A stretch of DNA of 53,817 bases from positions 1-53,817 of the forward strand of contig CAYJFJ010000006.1 in the NCBI GenBank assembly GCA_964369845.1. The letters run 5' to 3'. Source of the stretch: CAKOSP01 sp964369845 (GTDB lineage: Bacteria > Bacillota_I > Bacilli_A > RF39 > UBA660). The notes below the pieces were generated by a model. The model did no database searches. It was not told the origin of the DNA and was given only the letters and a program-made list of their open reading frames with translations. The translations under genes and the position numbers were made by a program. Positions 24,290 to 33,564 of the stretch are shown piece by piece. The stretch's first letter is position 1, and each line of letters opens with the position of its first letter.

Positions 24290-24799
24290 TTATTTAATTA
24301 ACCCGTTTTGAACAATCTTAGTTTCATTAACAACAATAAAAGCCTTATTATCTATTTTTTTTACAAGTTTCATAAGTTCATTTAAATTTTTATTTTTAAT
24401 TTCAACAAAAAGCATATCTTTTTTATCTTCATTCTTTTCTTTTTTTAAATTTACAATAGATACCCCATATCCTGCTTTGCGTAAGTTATCTATTAATCTC
24501 TCATTATCTCTTTTAGTAATAATTTGTACACTATTATAGCCATTTATAAATTTATTAGTAAAAAAAGACCCTATATAAGTACCACATGCATAACCACCAG
24601 CATAACTAATAGGAACCATTATACTATCAGAAATATTTACTAAAGCTTCCCTAACAACAACAAACCATATTAAAACTTCAAAAAAAGACAAAATAAAAGT
24701 TATATTTCTTCTTCCTCTAACCATTAAAATTGTTCTGACAGTTCCAATAGATACATCTACAAGTCTAGCTAAAAATATATTCAAACATATAATAAACAT
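24290..24799 (-). CDS. YebE/UPF0316 family membrane protein (DUF5698 + DUF2179)
   Basis: One hundred sixty-nine residues. The N-terminal half has about three membrane helices with the family patterns LARLVDVSIGTVRTILMVRGRR (in part) and AGGYACGTYIGSFF. The C-terminal soluble half (about 85-169) is a DUF2179 domain, an alpha-beta fold (VQIITKRDNERLIDNLRKAGYGV...KDMLFVEI). DUF2179 has been linked to nucleotide binding, but the role of this family is not established. GAGG lies 6 nt before the ATG. It stands alone between two terminated units. Confidence 0.9.
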   Translation of the reverse strand: MFIICLNIFLARLVDVSIGTVRTILMVRGRRNITFILSFFEVLIWFVVVREALVNISDSIMVPISYAGGYACGTYIGSFFTNKFINGYNSVQIITKRDNERLIDNLRKAGYGVSIVNLKKEKNEDKKDMLFVEIKNKNLNELMKLVKKIDNKAFIVVNETKIVQNGLIK

Positions 24800-24824
24800 A
24801 AAAACCTCATTTATAGTATGCTCA

Positions 24825-24857
24825 CAAAAAAAAAGTTAAAACTTTCGTTTTAACTTA
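24825..24857 (-). terminator. Terminator after the giant surface protein gene
   Basis: Ten-bp stem AAGTTAAAAC/GTTTTAACTT with a four-base loop, followed on the minus strand by nine T. It begins at the stop codon. Confidence 0.9.
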
Positions 24858-27800
24858 ATTAAATAAATTTTTAATGTCTTCAACTGTATTTTTTACATTT
24901 TCTTTAGTTTCAGAAATTTTGTTTTGAGCTTCATCAATAACATTAGTTATTGAATCAATAACAGTTTTAACATCAGTTCTAACTTCTTCAATTTCAGCTT
25001 TAACAGCATCTATTTCAGTTTGAATTTGAGTTAAAGTATTAATAGTAGCAGTTTCAATAGCAGTTTGTATTCTAGCTATTTCTGCTTCTATAAGAGCTAT
25101 TTCTGCTTCTATAGCAGCTTTAGCTTCTTCAGTAGCAACTACTAAAGAATTTCTAAGCTCAAGAAGTTCAGCTTCTAATTTATCAACTTCAGCTTCAATA
25201 GCTTCAAATGCAGCATCTCTAGCGTCAGTTATTTTTTGAATTTCTTCTTCAATTTTAGCTTGAATTTTAGCTTCTAACTCTTCAAGAGCAGTTACTACAT
25301 CATTATAACCATCAGCAACCGGATTATATCCAACACATTCAGTTATAGCAAATGAGAATAAACCAGTATGAACAGTGATACAAATATCTTCATTAGTAGC
25401 TTCAGCAACAGCATAAATGCTATCAATACTTGGAGCTAAACCAACGAAATCTTCTGGTATATAATCAGTAATTAAAGAATTAATTAAATTTGAATCAAGT
25501 TCAATGTTTAATTCACATTTTTCTTGACCAGGCATACAGAAAGTGAAATTTTCAATTTTTCCATCAGTACTGTCTGCAAAATTTAAATCAAGTTCAAAGT
25601 TATCTAATCCTAACGGTTTAGATGGATCTTTTAAATTAAATCCAAGTTCAATTGTTGGAGCATCAGCTTTAACAGTAACTTGTCTAGAATCAACTACATA
25701 GTTACCAGCTTTATCAGCAGCAATATAATAAACAGTATAAATACCAGGTTTAGAAGTATCTATAGAATCAAGAATTCCAAGTTCATCACCATTTAGTGAA
25801 GGAATAATTGTAATATATCCATTTTCAGGAGTAACTAAATCTCCAAGTCCAGGAATATTTCCAACTTCTCCTAAAACACCATCAAGTCCAGGAATATCTA
25901 CACCAAAGCTACTTAAGATACCAGAAACATTAGTTAAAGGTCCTTTTCCACTTAAGTTATCTTCGAATAAAACACCCGCATTAATATCAAATGTTTCACC
26001 AACTAAGATTTCAACATCTTCAATTCCACTAATAGTAGGAGCTGTTTTATCAATTCTAACTGTCATAGTACTAGTAGCAGTTAAACCAGCTTTATTAGTA
26101 GCTACAACTTCAACAGTGTGAATTCCTTCTGCAGTAATCACAGTTGGATTAGTAGTATAACTTAAAATTCCAGATTGAGGATCAAATATTTGTCCTAAAT
26201 AAGGAGTAGTGTCTACACCAGATAAAGTAAAGTCAGTATTGTACCATTTTTCAGTATCAAATAACCCTTCAAAGTTAATTTCTGGTTTAGAACTATCAAA
26301 TTTAATAGTTACAGTTTCAGTAATAGTATTACCTGCATTATCTACAGCTACAACTTCAACATCATATTCAGTAGTAATGCTTGTAGTAGTTATATTAATA
26401 TTTTGTGGATTAGTTAAATCAATATTAGTACCATTAATAGTAATAGATTTTAATCCACTTAATGCATCTTCAGTATTTTTTGCATTAACAGCAAATGAAG
26501 AAGTACACTGCGTTCCTACAAAAGGTATATCAATACAAGTAGGTTCATTACCATCTAGGTATGAAAACCAACCTTCTACACCTTCTCTAGCAATTACGTC
26601 TAAATCAATAACAGGGTTAACTGCATCTTTTTTAGTAGTAACTGTTATAGGAGCACTAACATTTCCAGCTGCATCAGTAACAGTAAGTTCAACAGTAATA
26701 TTATCACCATCAACAGATATTACATTAGCATCAAAATTAGTATTAAATGATACTACACCAGATAAGTTATCAGATGAATTATCATGAGATATTGTTATAT
26801 CTCCTTTAAACCAATCACTATTTAAAGTTTCAGTAGTTGTTACATAATCTTTATAATCGTATTTTGGAAATCCCCAAGATGTACCCGTTTGTTTACGGCA
26901 ATCATCAGCTAAACTTCCCCAGCTATTATAAGATTCATAACCATCAGGACATGCTTTAGTAGTAATAGTTTCACTTAGTCTATCACCAGTTAAAACAATT
27001 TCACCAGCAGTTGGAGCAGTTGTATCTAATTTATAAGGATCAGTACAAACTACATCAGAGTCAACTCCATATTCGTTTGTAACTACAACACACATTTTCG
27101 AAGAAGAAGATTCATTTGAAATAACTCTTCCTTCATCAGTAGTCGGTGTGCAAGCTAAACCATCAGTTAAGCAAGTTTTAACAGTGTCAGTTGATTCTAA
27201 ACCATTAATTGTAACATTAATGTTTTCATTAACCCATCCTGCAGCATTTGAAGAAGCATCAGTAGTTAATGTTATTTCAGGTTTAGGAGCTACAATTTCA
27301 ATAGAAATTGTAACATCATCTTTATTTCCTGCATTATCTCTAGCAACATACATAATTTCATATGTTCCTGGAGTAGTTAAATCCAATTTACTAGTATTAA
27401 AAGTTATACCATCACTAGTTACACCAGAAATATCAATTCCAGATGCATTTTTATCATTATCTCTAACAGATACATTTTTTAAAAGCGCAGCTGTAATTTC
27501 TTCAAGAGTAGTTCCAATTTCGAATTTAGAACCATCATGAGCTGAAGCTCCACTGAATACTACACCGTCTTTATCTAATTTATAATTAGAAGAACATTTA
27601 GTAGTAGCATATCCAAATTTATTAGTTACTGATACACAAACTTTTGTAGTAGCAGTATTTTTTGTAAATTCGAATGTTCCAGTAGTTTCTACAGAAGGAA
27701 CACAAGTTTCCTCAGTAGTCATACAATATTTAATTACATCAGTTGAATTTGCACCAGTTATAATGATGTCAAAATCTTTTCTAGCCCATCCAGCATCATT

Positions 27801-30029
27801 TGTATTAGCATTATCTGTAATTTCAAACTCAGGCATAGATGTTACATTAATTGTAATTAAATCACTATAAACATAATGTCCAGCATTATCATTTACAATG
27901 TATTTAGCAGTATATGTTCCAGTAGTAGAAGCTACAACTAAAGCACTTACTTCATTATCATCTTTATCATAGAATTTAATTTTGATACCTTTTGAATCAA
28001 GTCCTGAAACTTCATCAATACCAGCATCAGTATTTTCAGTAGCAATTACATTTTCTAGTAAACTATTAAGTAATTCATTACTACTTAAACCAACTAAGAA
28101 CACATCACCATCATGAGTTTCAGTTCCAGTTAATGTTGGTTCTTGTTTATCAATTTTATAAACTTCAGAACATTTAGTAGTGCTTAAACCATACTCATTA
28201 GTTACAGTTACACAAGCTTTACTAGATGCAGACTCTAAAGTCATTTTAAATTTTTGACCATTAACTTCAGTAGTAGGTTCACAAGACTCTTCACTTGTTA
28301 AACAATATTTAGCAGTGTCAGTGTCGTTCATACCTTCTACTTGGAAAGTAAAGTCATATTTTACCCATCCTTCAGGATTTCTTATAATATTTGTAGTTAA
28401 TTCAAAATCAGGTGCGTAAGCAACAACAACGTTAATAGTAACTGTTTTAGTATTACCAGCGTTATCAGTAGATTTGTATTTAACTGCATAAGTACCTGGA
28501 GTTGTTAAATCTAAGTTTCTTGTAACTAGATTAATTCCTTCTCCATTTAATCCTGAAACATTTGCAGCATCAGCTTTATTATAATTTTCTTCAGTAGTAA
28601 CACCATTTAAAAGAGCTTCTTTAACAACTTCTAAATCAGTTCCTACTTCAAATACCATACCATCATGAGAAGTATGTCCTTCTATAATAGGTTTATTTTT
28701 ATCTAATTTAATATCTCTTTCACAAGAAGTAGTGCTATTTCCATACATGTCATATGCAATTGCACAAATTCTGTTATCCGCACTATTTGTTTTAATATTT
28801 ACATCAGTTGCAAATATATTGTCCGGAGTACAATCAGAACCATTTGATTTACAGAATAAAATGTTAGTAATTTCATTACCTAAACCATCAGTAGCAGTAA
28901 TATCATAAGCGAAATTTTTATTCATCCATCCATTTGCATTAACTTTATCTGCACTTAAATTAGTAAATTCAATTACAGGTAAACCAACAACAGTTACATT
29001 TCTTTTAATAGTTGTAACATGTCCAGCATTGTCATAAACAGTATATGTTACTTCATAAACTCCTGGAGTTGTTAAATCTAATTTACTAGAATCAATTACT
29101 AAACCTTTGTCAGTATCAATTCCAGAATGTAAATCACTATAAATAGCACCAAGTGTTAAATCAATATCTTGATTTACACCAACAGTAGTTATAATTTCAT
29201 CATTAAAACTTAATTCAGGTTTTAATTGATCAACTTTAATTTCAATTTCTCTAGTTGAAACATTTCCAGCGTTATCAGTAGTTGTAACAGTAACAGTAGT
29301 TCCAGTAGTAGATTCAGTAATACTATCAAAATCAATAGTAGTAGTAGCATGACCACTTAAACTATCAGATCCATTAGCAGCTTCTAAATCAACATTAGAT
29401 ATAAACCATCCATTGTTACCAAGTACACCAGTAACTAAAACATTTCCTGCTTCTGGAGCAGTTTTGTCTAAGTTATATGATGAACTACAAATAAGTTCAC
29501 TAGTAGTTCCATTAGCATAATTTACAACAACACATACTTTATAACTTCCGTCTGTATTAAGCGGAATATCAAAATTTTGATTTAAAGTACTAGTGTTTGG
29601 TGTACATTCAGCTAAATCAGTTAAACAATAAGAAATAGATGTAATTGTATTAGTAGATAATTCATTTAAATCTACATTAAAACTATAATCTTTATTTGTC
29701 CAACCTAAGTTATTTAAAATTCCAGCTTCAACAGAAGTTGTAAGTTCTAAATCACCAAGAACAACAGTATCACTTTCTGGTGTTAAGTCACCACCTGTAG
29801 AACTAGTGTTTCCACCAGTAGATCCAGTGTTTCCACCAGTAGAACCAGTATCACCACCAGTAGTACCAGCAGTACCACCAGTACCAGTTGAGTTATCACC
29901 TTGATCACCATCAAGTTGATTATTTGCATTATTAGTATTAATTAATCCATCACCAGAACCCGCAAACGTAGTTACGTACATACTGATAAATAAGAATAAT
30001 ACTATTGCAACAATTTTTTTCTTACTCAT
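24855..30029 (-). CDS. Giant secreted repeat protein with Ig-like and four-cysteine modules
   Basis: One thousand seven hundred twenty-four residues. Signal peptide 1-23 (cleavage after TTFA), then a Gly/Thr/Ser/Asn linker with NTGSTGG repeats (about 40-80). The body alternates Ig-like modules (DUF5011/bacterial Ig type: LDLTTPGTYxVxYxxxDNAGN) with a second module starting GWxxxDF that has four cysteines in the pattern YCLTxxxxC...VCVxVTNxxG..TKC and ends YKLDKxxP. I count six copies of the four-Cys module. The last about 150 residues are Glu/Ala/Ile-rich and almost entirely helical. There is no LPXTG, lipobox, C-terminal helix anchor or S-layer homology domain. GGGAGGG precedes the chosen ATG. 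Likely a surface or adhesin-like protein; ligand unknown. Confidence 0.85.
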   Translation of the reverse strand: MSKKKIVAIVLFLFISMYVTTFAGSGDGLINTNNANNQLDGDQGDNSTGTGGTAGTTGGDTGSTGGNTGSTGGNTSSTGGDLTPESDTVVLGDLELTTSVEAGILNNLGWTNKDYSFNVDLNELSTNTITSISYCLTDLAECTPNTSTLNQNFDIPLNTDGSYKVCVVVNYANGTTSELICSSSYNLDKTAPEAGNVLVTGVLGNNGWFISNVDLEAANGSDSLSGHATTTIDFDSITESTTGTTVTVTTTDNAGNVSTREIEIKVDQLKPELSFNDEIITTVGVNQDIDLTLGAIYSDLHSGIDTDKGLVIDSSKLDLTTPGVYEVTYTVYDNAGHVTTIKRNVTVVGLPVIEFTNLSADKVNANGWMNKNFAYDITATDGLGNEITNILFCKSNGSDCTPDNIFATDVNIKTNSADNRICAIAYDMYGNSTTSCERDIKLDKNKPIIEGHTSHDGMVFEVGTDLEVVKEALLNGVTTEENYNKADAANVSGLNGEGINLVTRNLDLTTPGTYAVKYKSTDNAGNTKTVTINVVVAYAPDFELTTNIIRNPEGWVKYDFTFQVEGMNDTDTAKYCLTSEESCEPTTEVNGQKFKMTLESASSKACVTVTNEYGLSTTKCSEVYKIDKQEPTLTGTETHDGDVFLVGLSSNELLNSLLENVIATENTDAGIDEVSGLDSKGIKIKFYDKDDNEVSALVVASTTGTYTAKYIVNDNAGHYVYSDLITINVTSMPEFEITDNANTNDAGWARKDFDIIITGANSTDVIKYCMTTEETCVPSVETTGTFEFTKNTATTKVCVSVTNKFGYATTKCSSNYKLDKDGVVFSGASAHDGSKFEIGTTLEEITAALLKNVSVRDNDKNASGIDISGVTSDGITFNTSKLDLTTPGTYEIMYVARDNAGNKDDVTISIEIVAPKPEITLTTDASSNAAGWVNENINVTINGLESTDTVKTCLTDGLACTPTTDEGRVISNESSSSKMCVVVTNEYGVDSDVVCTDPYKLDTTAPTAGEIVLTGDRLSETITTKACPDGYESYNSWGSLADDCRKQTGTSWGFPKYDYKDYVTTTETLNSDWFKGDITISHDNSSDNLSGVVSFNTNFDANVISVDGDNITVELTVTDAAGNVSAPITVTTKKDAVNPVIDLDVIAREGVEGWFSYLDGNEPTCIDIPFVGTQCTSSFAVNAKNTEDALSGLKSITINGTNIDLTNPQNINITTTSITTEYDVEVVAVDNAGNTITETVTIKFDSSKPEINFEGLFDTEKWYNTDFTLSGVDTTPYLGQIFDPQSGILSYTTNPTVITAEGIHTVEVVATNKAGLTATSTMTVRIDKTAPTISGIEDVEILVGETFDINAGVLFEDNLSGKGPLTNVSGILSSFGVDIPGLDGVLGEVGNIPGLGDLVTPENGYITIIPSLNGDELGILDSIDTSKPGIYTVYYIAADKAGNYVVDSRQVTVKADAPTIELGFNLKDPSKPLGLDNFELDLNFADSTDGKIENFTFCMPGQEKCELNIELDSNLINSLITDYIPEDFVGLAPSIDSIYAVAEATNEDICITVHTGLFSFAITECVGYNPVADGYNDVVTALEELEAKIQAKIEEEIQKITDARDAAFEAIEAEVDKLEAELLELRNSLVVATEEAKAAIEAEIALIEAEIARIQTAIETATINTLTQIQTEIDAVKAEIEEVRTDVKTVIDSITNVIDEAQNKISETKENVKNTVEDIKNLFN

Positions 30030-30055
30030 ATATTTCCCTCCCAAATAATGAAATT

Positions 30056-30084
30056 ATTATAGCATATCAATTACATTAATACAA
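30056..30084 (-). promoter_or_regulatory. Promoter of the giant surface protein gene
   Basis: Minus strand TTGTAT (30079-30084), 17-bp spacer, TATAAT (30056-30061), with TGC before the -10 (extended). The start codon is 26 nt downstream of the -10. Confidence 0.65.
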
Positions 30085-30112
30085 TATATTTAAAAAAATA
30101 AAAAAAGTTACT

Positions 30113-30141
30113 AAAAATAAAAAAATGGTTATAAAACCATT
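30113..30141 (-). terminator. Terminator after mutL and the zinc-ribbon gene
   Basis: Seven-bp stem AATGGTT/AACCATT with a four-base loop at the end of the zinc-ribbon gene, followed on the minus strand by a T-rich tract. Confidence 0.7.
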
Positions 30142-30398
30142 AATAAAACTCCAAGAAAAATTAACATAAGCAATACTATAACAATAGCAACATAGTTTCC
30201 ACTGCTAACTTTTCTAAATTCTATATTTTTTTTCACGCCAAATTTATCACTTAAGTATTCTGGTTTAAAGCCTTTTTTTCTATTTTCTTCCTCTAAAGAC
30301 TTATTTATTTCCACTTGGTCTTTACTCATTAAAGTTCCGCAGTGCGGACAAACAATTCCTTTACTAGGTAGTGCCCCACCACATTTATTACAAAACAT
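30129..30398 (-). CDS. Zinc-ribbon protein with C-terminal membrane helix
   Basis: Eighty-nine residues. MFCNKCGGALPSKGIVCPHCGTLM is a zinc ribbon with CxxC at 3-6 and 17-20 (quoted here as two knuckles, CNKC and CPHC). A charged linker follows, and one hydrophobic helix (about 68-88) ends the chain, giving a cytosolic zinc finger tethered to the membrane. Function unknown. AAAGGAGGAAT precedes the ATG, 12 bp after mutL, so it is co-transcribed with mutL. Confidence 0.8.
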   Translation of the reverse strand: MFCNKCGGALPSKGIVCPHCGTLMSKDQVEINKSLEEENRKKGFKPEYLSDKFGVKKNIEFRKVSSGNYVAIVIVLLMLIFLGVLLMVL

Positions 30399-30410
30399 AT
30401 TATTCCTCCT

Positions 30411-32114
30411 TTAAATCGATCTTTTAAAAAGTTTTTCTAAATCATAATTTGAATACGTAATTATTGTTGGTCTTCCATGAGGACAAGTGTAAGGATTATC
30501 ACACTTAACTAATTCACTTAAAAAATATTCTTGTTCTAAAACACTAATTTTGTGATTAGCTTTAATACTCATTTTACAAGCAAGTGTAATAGCTAATTTT
30601 TCTTCGAATTTAATTGGATCAAAATTTTTATCCAAGTTAATCACTAAATCTATAATCTTTCTAATTGATTCTTCTTCATATCCTAGAAGTAAATAATCAG
30701 GATGCGATTTAACTATGATAGTATTAATACCAAATTCTTCAAATTCAAAACCTAAATTAGCAAACTCAAATTTCTTTTCTTCAAATTTAATATATTCACT
30801 ACCTAAAAATTCAATTGTAACAGGAAACATCATACTTTTTATATTAATATTTTTTTCTCTAAGAGCATTTAAATATTTTTCATAATTAATTCTTTCTGCT
30901 GCAGCATGTTGATCCAAGATATACATTCCATCTTCATTTTCTGCAATAATATAAGTTCCATGAACAAGCCCTACTGGATACAATTTTAATTCTTTTATTT
31001 CTTCATTTATTATTACATCATTTAAAGATGAGGAAAAATCCATAGCTACTTGTTTAATTTCAATTTCCTCGTAACATTCTTCTGCTTTATTTATTTCATT
31101 TTCAGAAGTAAGCTCAACTCTTGGAACTAACATATTAGAATAAAGTAAATCTTTTATACCTTTATAAATTAAATTATAAAGTTCTTCCATTTTAGATAAT
31201 TTAATATCTTGCTTAGTAGGATGAATATTAACATCCATAAGTGTTGGATCAGTTTCAATATTTAAAACTACAATTGGAAATCTATCATGCGGTTTATAAG
31301 TATAATAAGCATCATTAATAGCTCTATTAATATCAAGATTCTTAACTAATCTATCATTTACAAACGTTGTCATATCATTTCTGTTAGTTTTTAAAACTAT
31401 AGGTTTTGAAATAAATCCATTAATAATATAATCATCATTGTGAATGCTAAGATGCATCATATTACTTGAAACATTAAGACCATATATTTCATGAATAGTT
31501 TTATGTAAATTATCAGATCCGCTAGTTTTAACATAATCTTTTCCATTATTTATTAAATGAAATGAAATATCAGGATGTGACAAAGCAAGTTTTTCGATCA
31601 AAGTAGTAGTTTCTTTAAGTTCACCAACTTCACTTTTTAAAAATTTGAGCCTAGCAGGTGTATTATAAAATAAATTAGTAATAGTTATTAATGTACCTTT
31701 TCTAGCATCAGAAGAAATTACTTCAAGTACATTACCACCTTTGATATGGACACTAGTGCCTTTATCACCTTGACTAGTAACAAGCAAAACTTCTGAAACT
31801 GATGCAATAGAAGGAAGAGCTTCCCCTCTAAATCCAAGTGTACCAATAAAAAATAAATCTTCATCTTTTTTTATTTTACTTGTAGCATGCCTTTCAAAAC
31901 AAAGTTTAGCGTCAACTTCATCCATACCAATTCCATCATCAATTATAGTAATTTCTTTAAGTCCACCATCAACTAAATTAATTTTAATAGTATGAGCTTT
32001 AGCATCTATAGAGTTTTCTACAAGTTCTTTAACAACCGAAGAAGTTTTTTCAATAACTTCACCAGCTGCAATTTTATTTGCTAAATGTTCACTCATGACT
32101 TTAATTTTAGTCAT
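30411..32114 (-). CDS. mutL: DNA mismatch repair protein MutL
   Basis: ATPase and endonuclease of mismatch repair. GHKL ATPase motifs are VVKELVENSIDAKA, IIDDGIGM and GTLGFRGEALPSIASV. The C-terminal nuclease domain has DQHAAAERINYEKY (the metal-binding DQHA-E-E motif) and the zinc-site end CPHGRPTI, so it belongs to the nicking type found in species without MutH. Length 567 aa. It overlaps yqeG by 8 bp. No mutS is next to it in this window, unlike the common mutS-mutL pairing. Confidence 0.97.
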   Translation of the reverse strand: MTKIKVMSEHLANKIAAGEVIEKTSSVVKELVENSIDAKAHTIKINLVDGGLKEITIIDDGIGMDEVDAKLCFERHATSKIKKDEDLFFIGTLGFRGEALPSIASVSEVLLVTSQGDKGTSVHIKGGNVLEVISSDARKGTLITITNLFYNTPARLKFLKSEVGELKETTTLIEKLALSHPDISFHLINNGKDYVKTSGSDNLHKTIHEIYGLNVSSNMMHLSIHNDDYIINGFISKPIVLKTNRNDMTTFVNDRLVKNLDINRAINDAYYTYKPHDRFPIVVLNIETDPTLMDVNIHPTKQDIKLSKMEELYNLIYKGIKDLLYSNMLVPRVELTSENEINKAEECYEEIEIKQVAMDFSSSLNDVIINEEIKELKLYPVGLVHGTYIIAENEDGMYILDQHAAAERINYEKYLNALREKNINIKSMMFPVTIEFLGSEYIKFEEKKFEFANLGFEFEEFGINTIIVKSHPDYLLLGYEEESIRKIIDLVINLDKNFDPIKFEEKLAITLACKMSIKANHKISVLEQEYFLSELVKCDNPYTCPHGRPTIITYSNYDLEKLFKRSI

Positions 32115-32625
32115 AATATTCCCCTTTATGTAAAATTCCTTTTTTCTGTAATTTTTTTAAAATAAAATTTTCAAGTTTACGATTAAACTTAGTAGTAACA
32201 GGTTCTTCGCTACCAACTGAGTTTACAAGTATAGAATACATATTCATTCTATTTGCTCCTAAAACATCAGTCATAATTTGATCACCTACACAAGCAACTT
32301 CTGAAGCTTTTAACCTATATAAAGATAAAACTTTTTTATATTTTGTTTTAAGAGGTTTTTTACTACTATGTGAAGCATCAATATTAAGTCCTTCTTTAAA
32401 AGGTCTAACTCTATCTTTTTTATTATTAGACATTAAAACAACTTTAAAATCTTCTCCAAGTATAGCAAAAAATTCTTTTAACTTTTTACCAGGCTCCATT
32501 TCTTGATAAGAAACTAAAGTATTATCCAAATCAAATACTAAGCATTTAATACCTTTCTTTTTTAATTTTTTATAATCAATTTTATATACACTTTGCTGAT
32601 ACATATCAGGCACAAATAAATTCAT
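32107..32625 (-). CDS. yqeG: YqeG family HAD-superfamily phosphatase
   Basis: One hundred seventy-two residues of the HAD IIIA subfamily. The nucleophile motif is VFDLDNTLV, motif II is VLMSNNKKDR, the motif III lysine is in SSKKPLKTKY and motif IV is CVGDQIMTDVLGANR. The start MNLFVPDMYQQSVYKIDY is typical of YqeG, whose relatives include phosphatidylglycerophosphate phosphatases; the substrate here is not proven. GAGGAG lies before the ATG at 32625, while an upstream ATG would cover that site. Overlaps the mutL start. Confidence 0.92.
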   Translation of the reverse strand: MNLFVPDMYQQSVYKIDYKKLKKKGIKCLVFDLDNTLVSYQEMEPGKKLKEFFAILGEDFKVVLMSNNKKDRVRPFKEGLNIDASHSSKKPLKTKYKKVLSLYRLKASEVACVGDQIMTDVLGANRMNMYSILVNSVGSEEPVTTKFNRKLENFILKKLQKKGILHKGEYYD

Positions 32626-32676
32626 ATATTTTACTCCTCTTAAATATAATAACAACTTTATAGCTTAATTTCAATA

Positions 32677-32707
32677 AAATAAAAAAGAAGATTATTTTTT
32701 CTTCTTT
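32677..32707 (-). terminator. Terminator after the YjdF-like gene
   Basis: Stem AAAGAAGA/TCTTCTTT with an eight-base loop, then a T-rich tract on the minus strand, overlapping the stop codon. Confidence 0.7.
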
Positions 32708-33462
32708 GGTATAAAATGTTTAGCAAACTTATAATTCTCTTCACTTTTTACATAAAAGTATCCAAAAAACGAGAAAATTACAGCCCCTATAGCATTAACA
32801 ATCATATCTTTCATAGTATCTTTAAGACCTACATCTAAATAGCCATCATCGATTACAATTTCTTTTCCACCATCATAAACAATTTTAGTATATTCAATAT
32901 CATTAATCTCTATTGGTATATTTTCTTTATCAGGATGCAGATATACAGATTCTAAATCAGTAATCAAATCATCTTTTTGCATATCTATATTAGTATACTC
33001 ATCCATTGCATATTCAAAAAATTCCCAACATGTTCCTATAGTAATAGAAAAACTAAGTGCTACTATAACTACATAAATAGGTGATAAATAAACTTTGACT
33101 TTATCATTTTTATTAAGTAAATCAATAAGTGCAAATCCAATCCCTGCAAATATAAAACCATTTATAGTATGTAACATCGTATCCCAAAAAGGAAAAATAG
33201 TATAAAAGTTACGCATCTCTCCTAATATTTGAGAACTAAATATAAATAGATAGATAATAGATTCTAAAACATCTGGTAAATCTATCTTTAATTTACCTTC
33301 AACTAAACTAGGAACAGTAAACATTGCAAGTACTAAAATACATCCAAAAAAATTATCAAAGTCTCTTCTTAAAAATGCGAACACTGCAGTAAGTATAACT
33401 AAAAATCTTAAAACAACATAAACCGTTAAATTCCTAACTTTTTTCTTTTCAACTTTATTCAT
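32692..33462 (-). CDS. YjdF/DUF2238-like membrane protein
   Basis: Two hundred fifty-six residues with about six or seven hydrophobic helices and a Lys-rich C-terminus. Family-like patterns are FWDTMLHTINGFIFAGIGFA, GTCWEFFEYAMDEYT and GLKDTMKDMIVNAIGAVIF; conserved Asp, His, Glu and Asp lie near helix ends as in this family of bacterial membrane proteins of unknown function. A hydrophilic insert of about 50 residues (160-215) between helices is longer than usual. GAGGT precedes the ATG. It is divergent from the phosphohexomutase gene. Confidence 0.75.
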   Translation of the reverse strand: MNKVEKKKVRNLTVYVVLRFLVILTAVFAFLRRDFDNFFGCILVLAMFTVPSLVEGKLKIDLPDVLESIIYLFIFSSQILGEMRNFYTIFPFWDTMLHTINGFIFAGIGFALIDLLNKNDKVKVYLSPIYVVIVALSFSITIGTCWEFFEYAMDEYTNIDMQKDDLITDLESVYLHPDKENIPIEINDIEYTKIVYDGGKEIVIDDGYLDVGLKDTMKDMIVNAIGAVIFSFFGYFYVKSEENYKFAKHFIPKKKK

Positions 33463-33564
33463 AACAATACCTCTTGTACTAATTATACAACAAAATTATG
33501 TAAATACCATATTTTTATGTATATTTTACATTACAACCGTGATAAAATTATACTAGGTGAAATT

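Noticed and set aside
26209..26787. Long plus-strand frame opposite the giant surface protein
   Set aside because: Antisense shadow of a repetitive, codon-biased gene; no ribosome site and Val/Ser/Thr composition mirrors the opposite strand.
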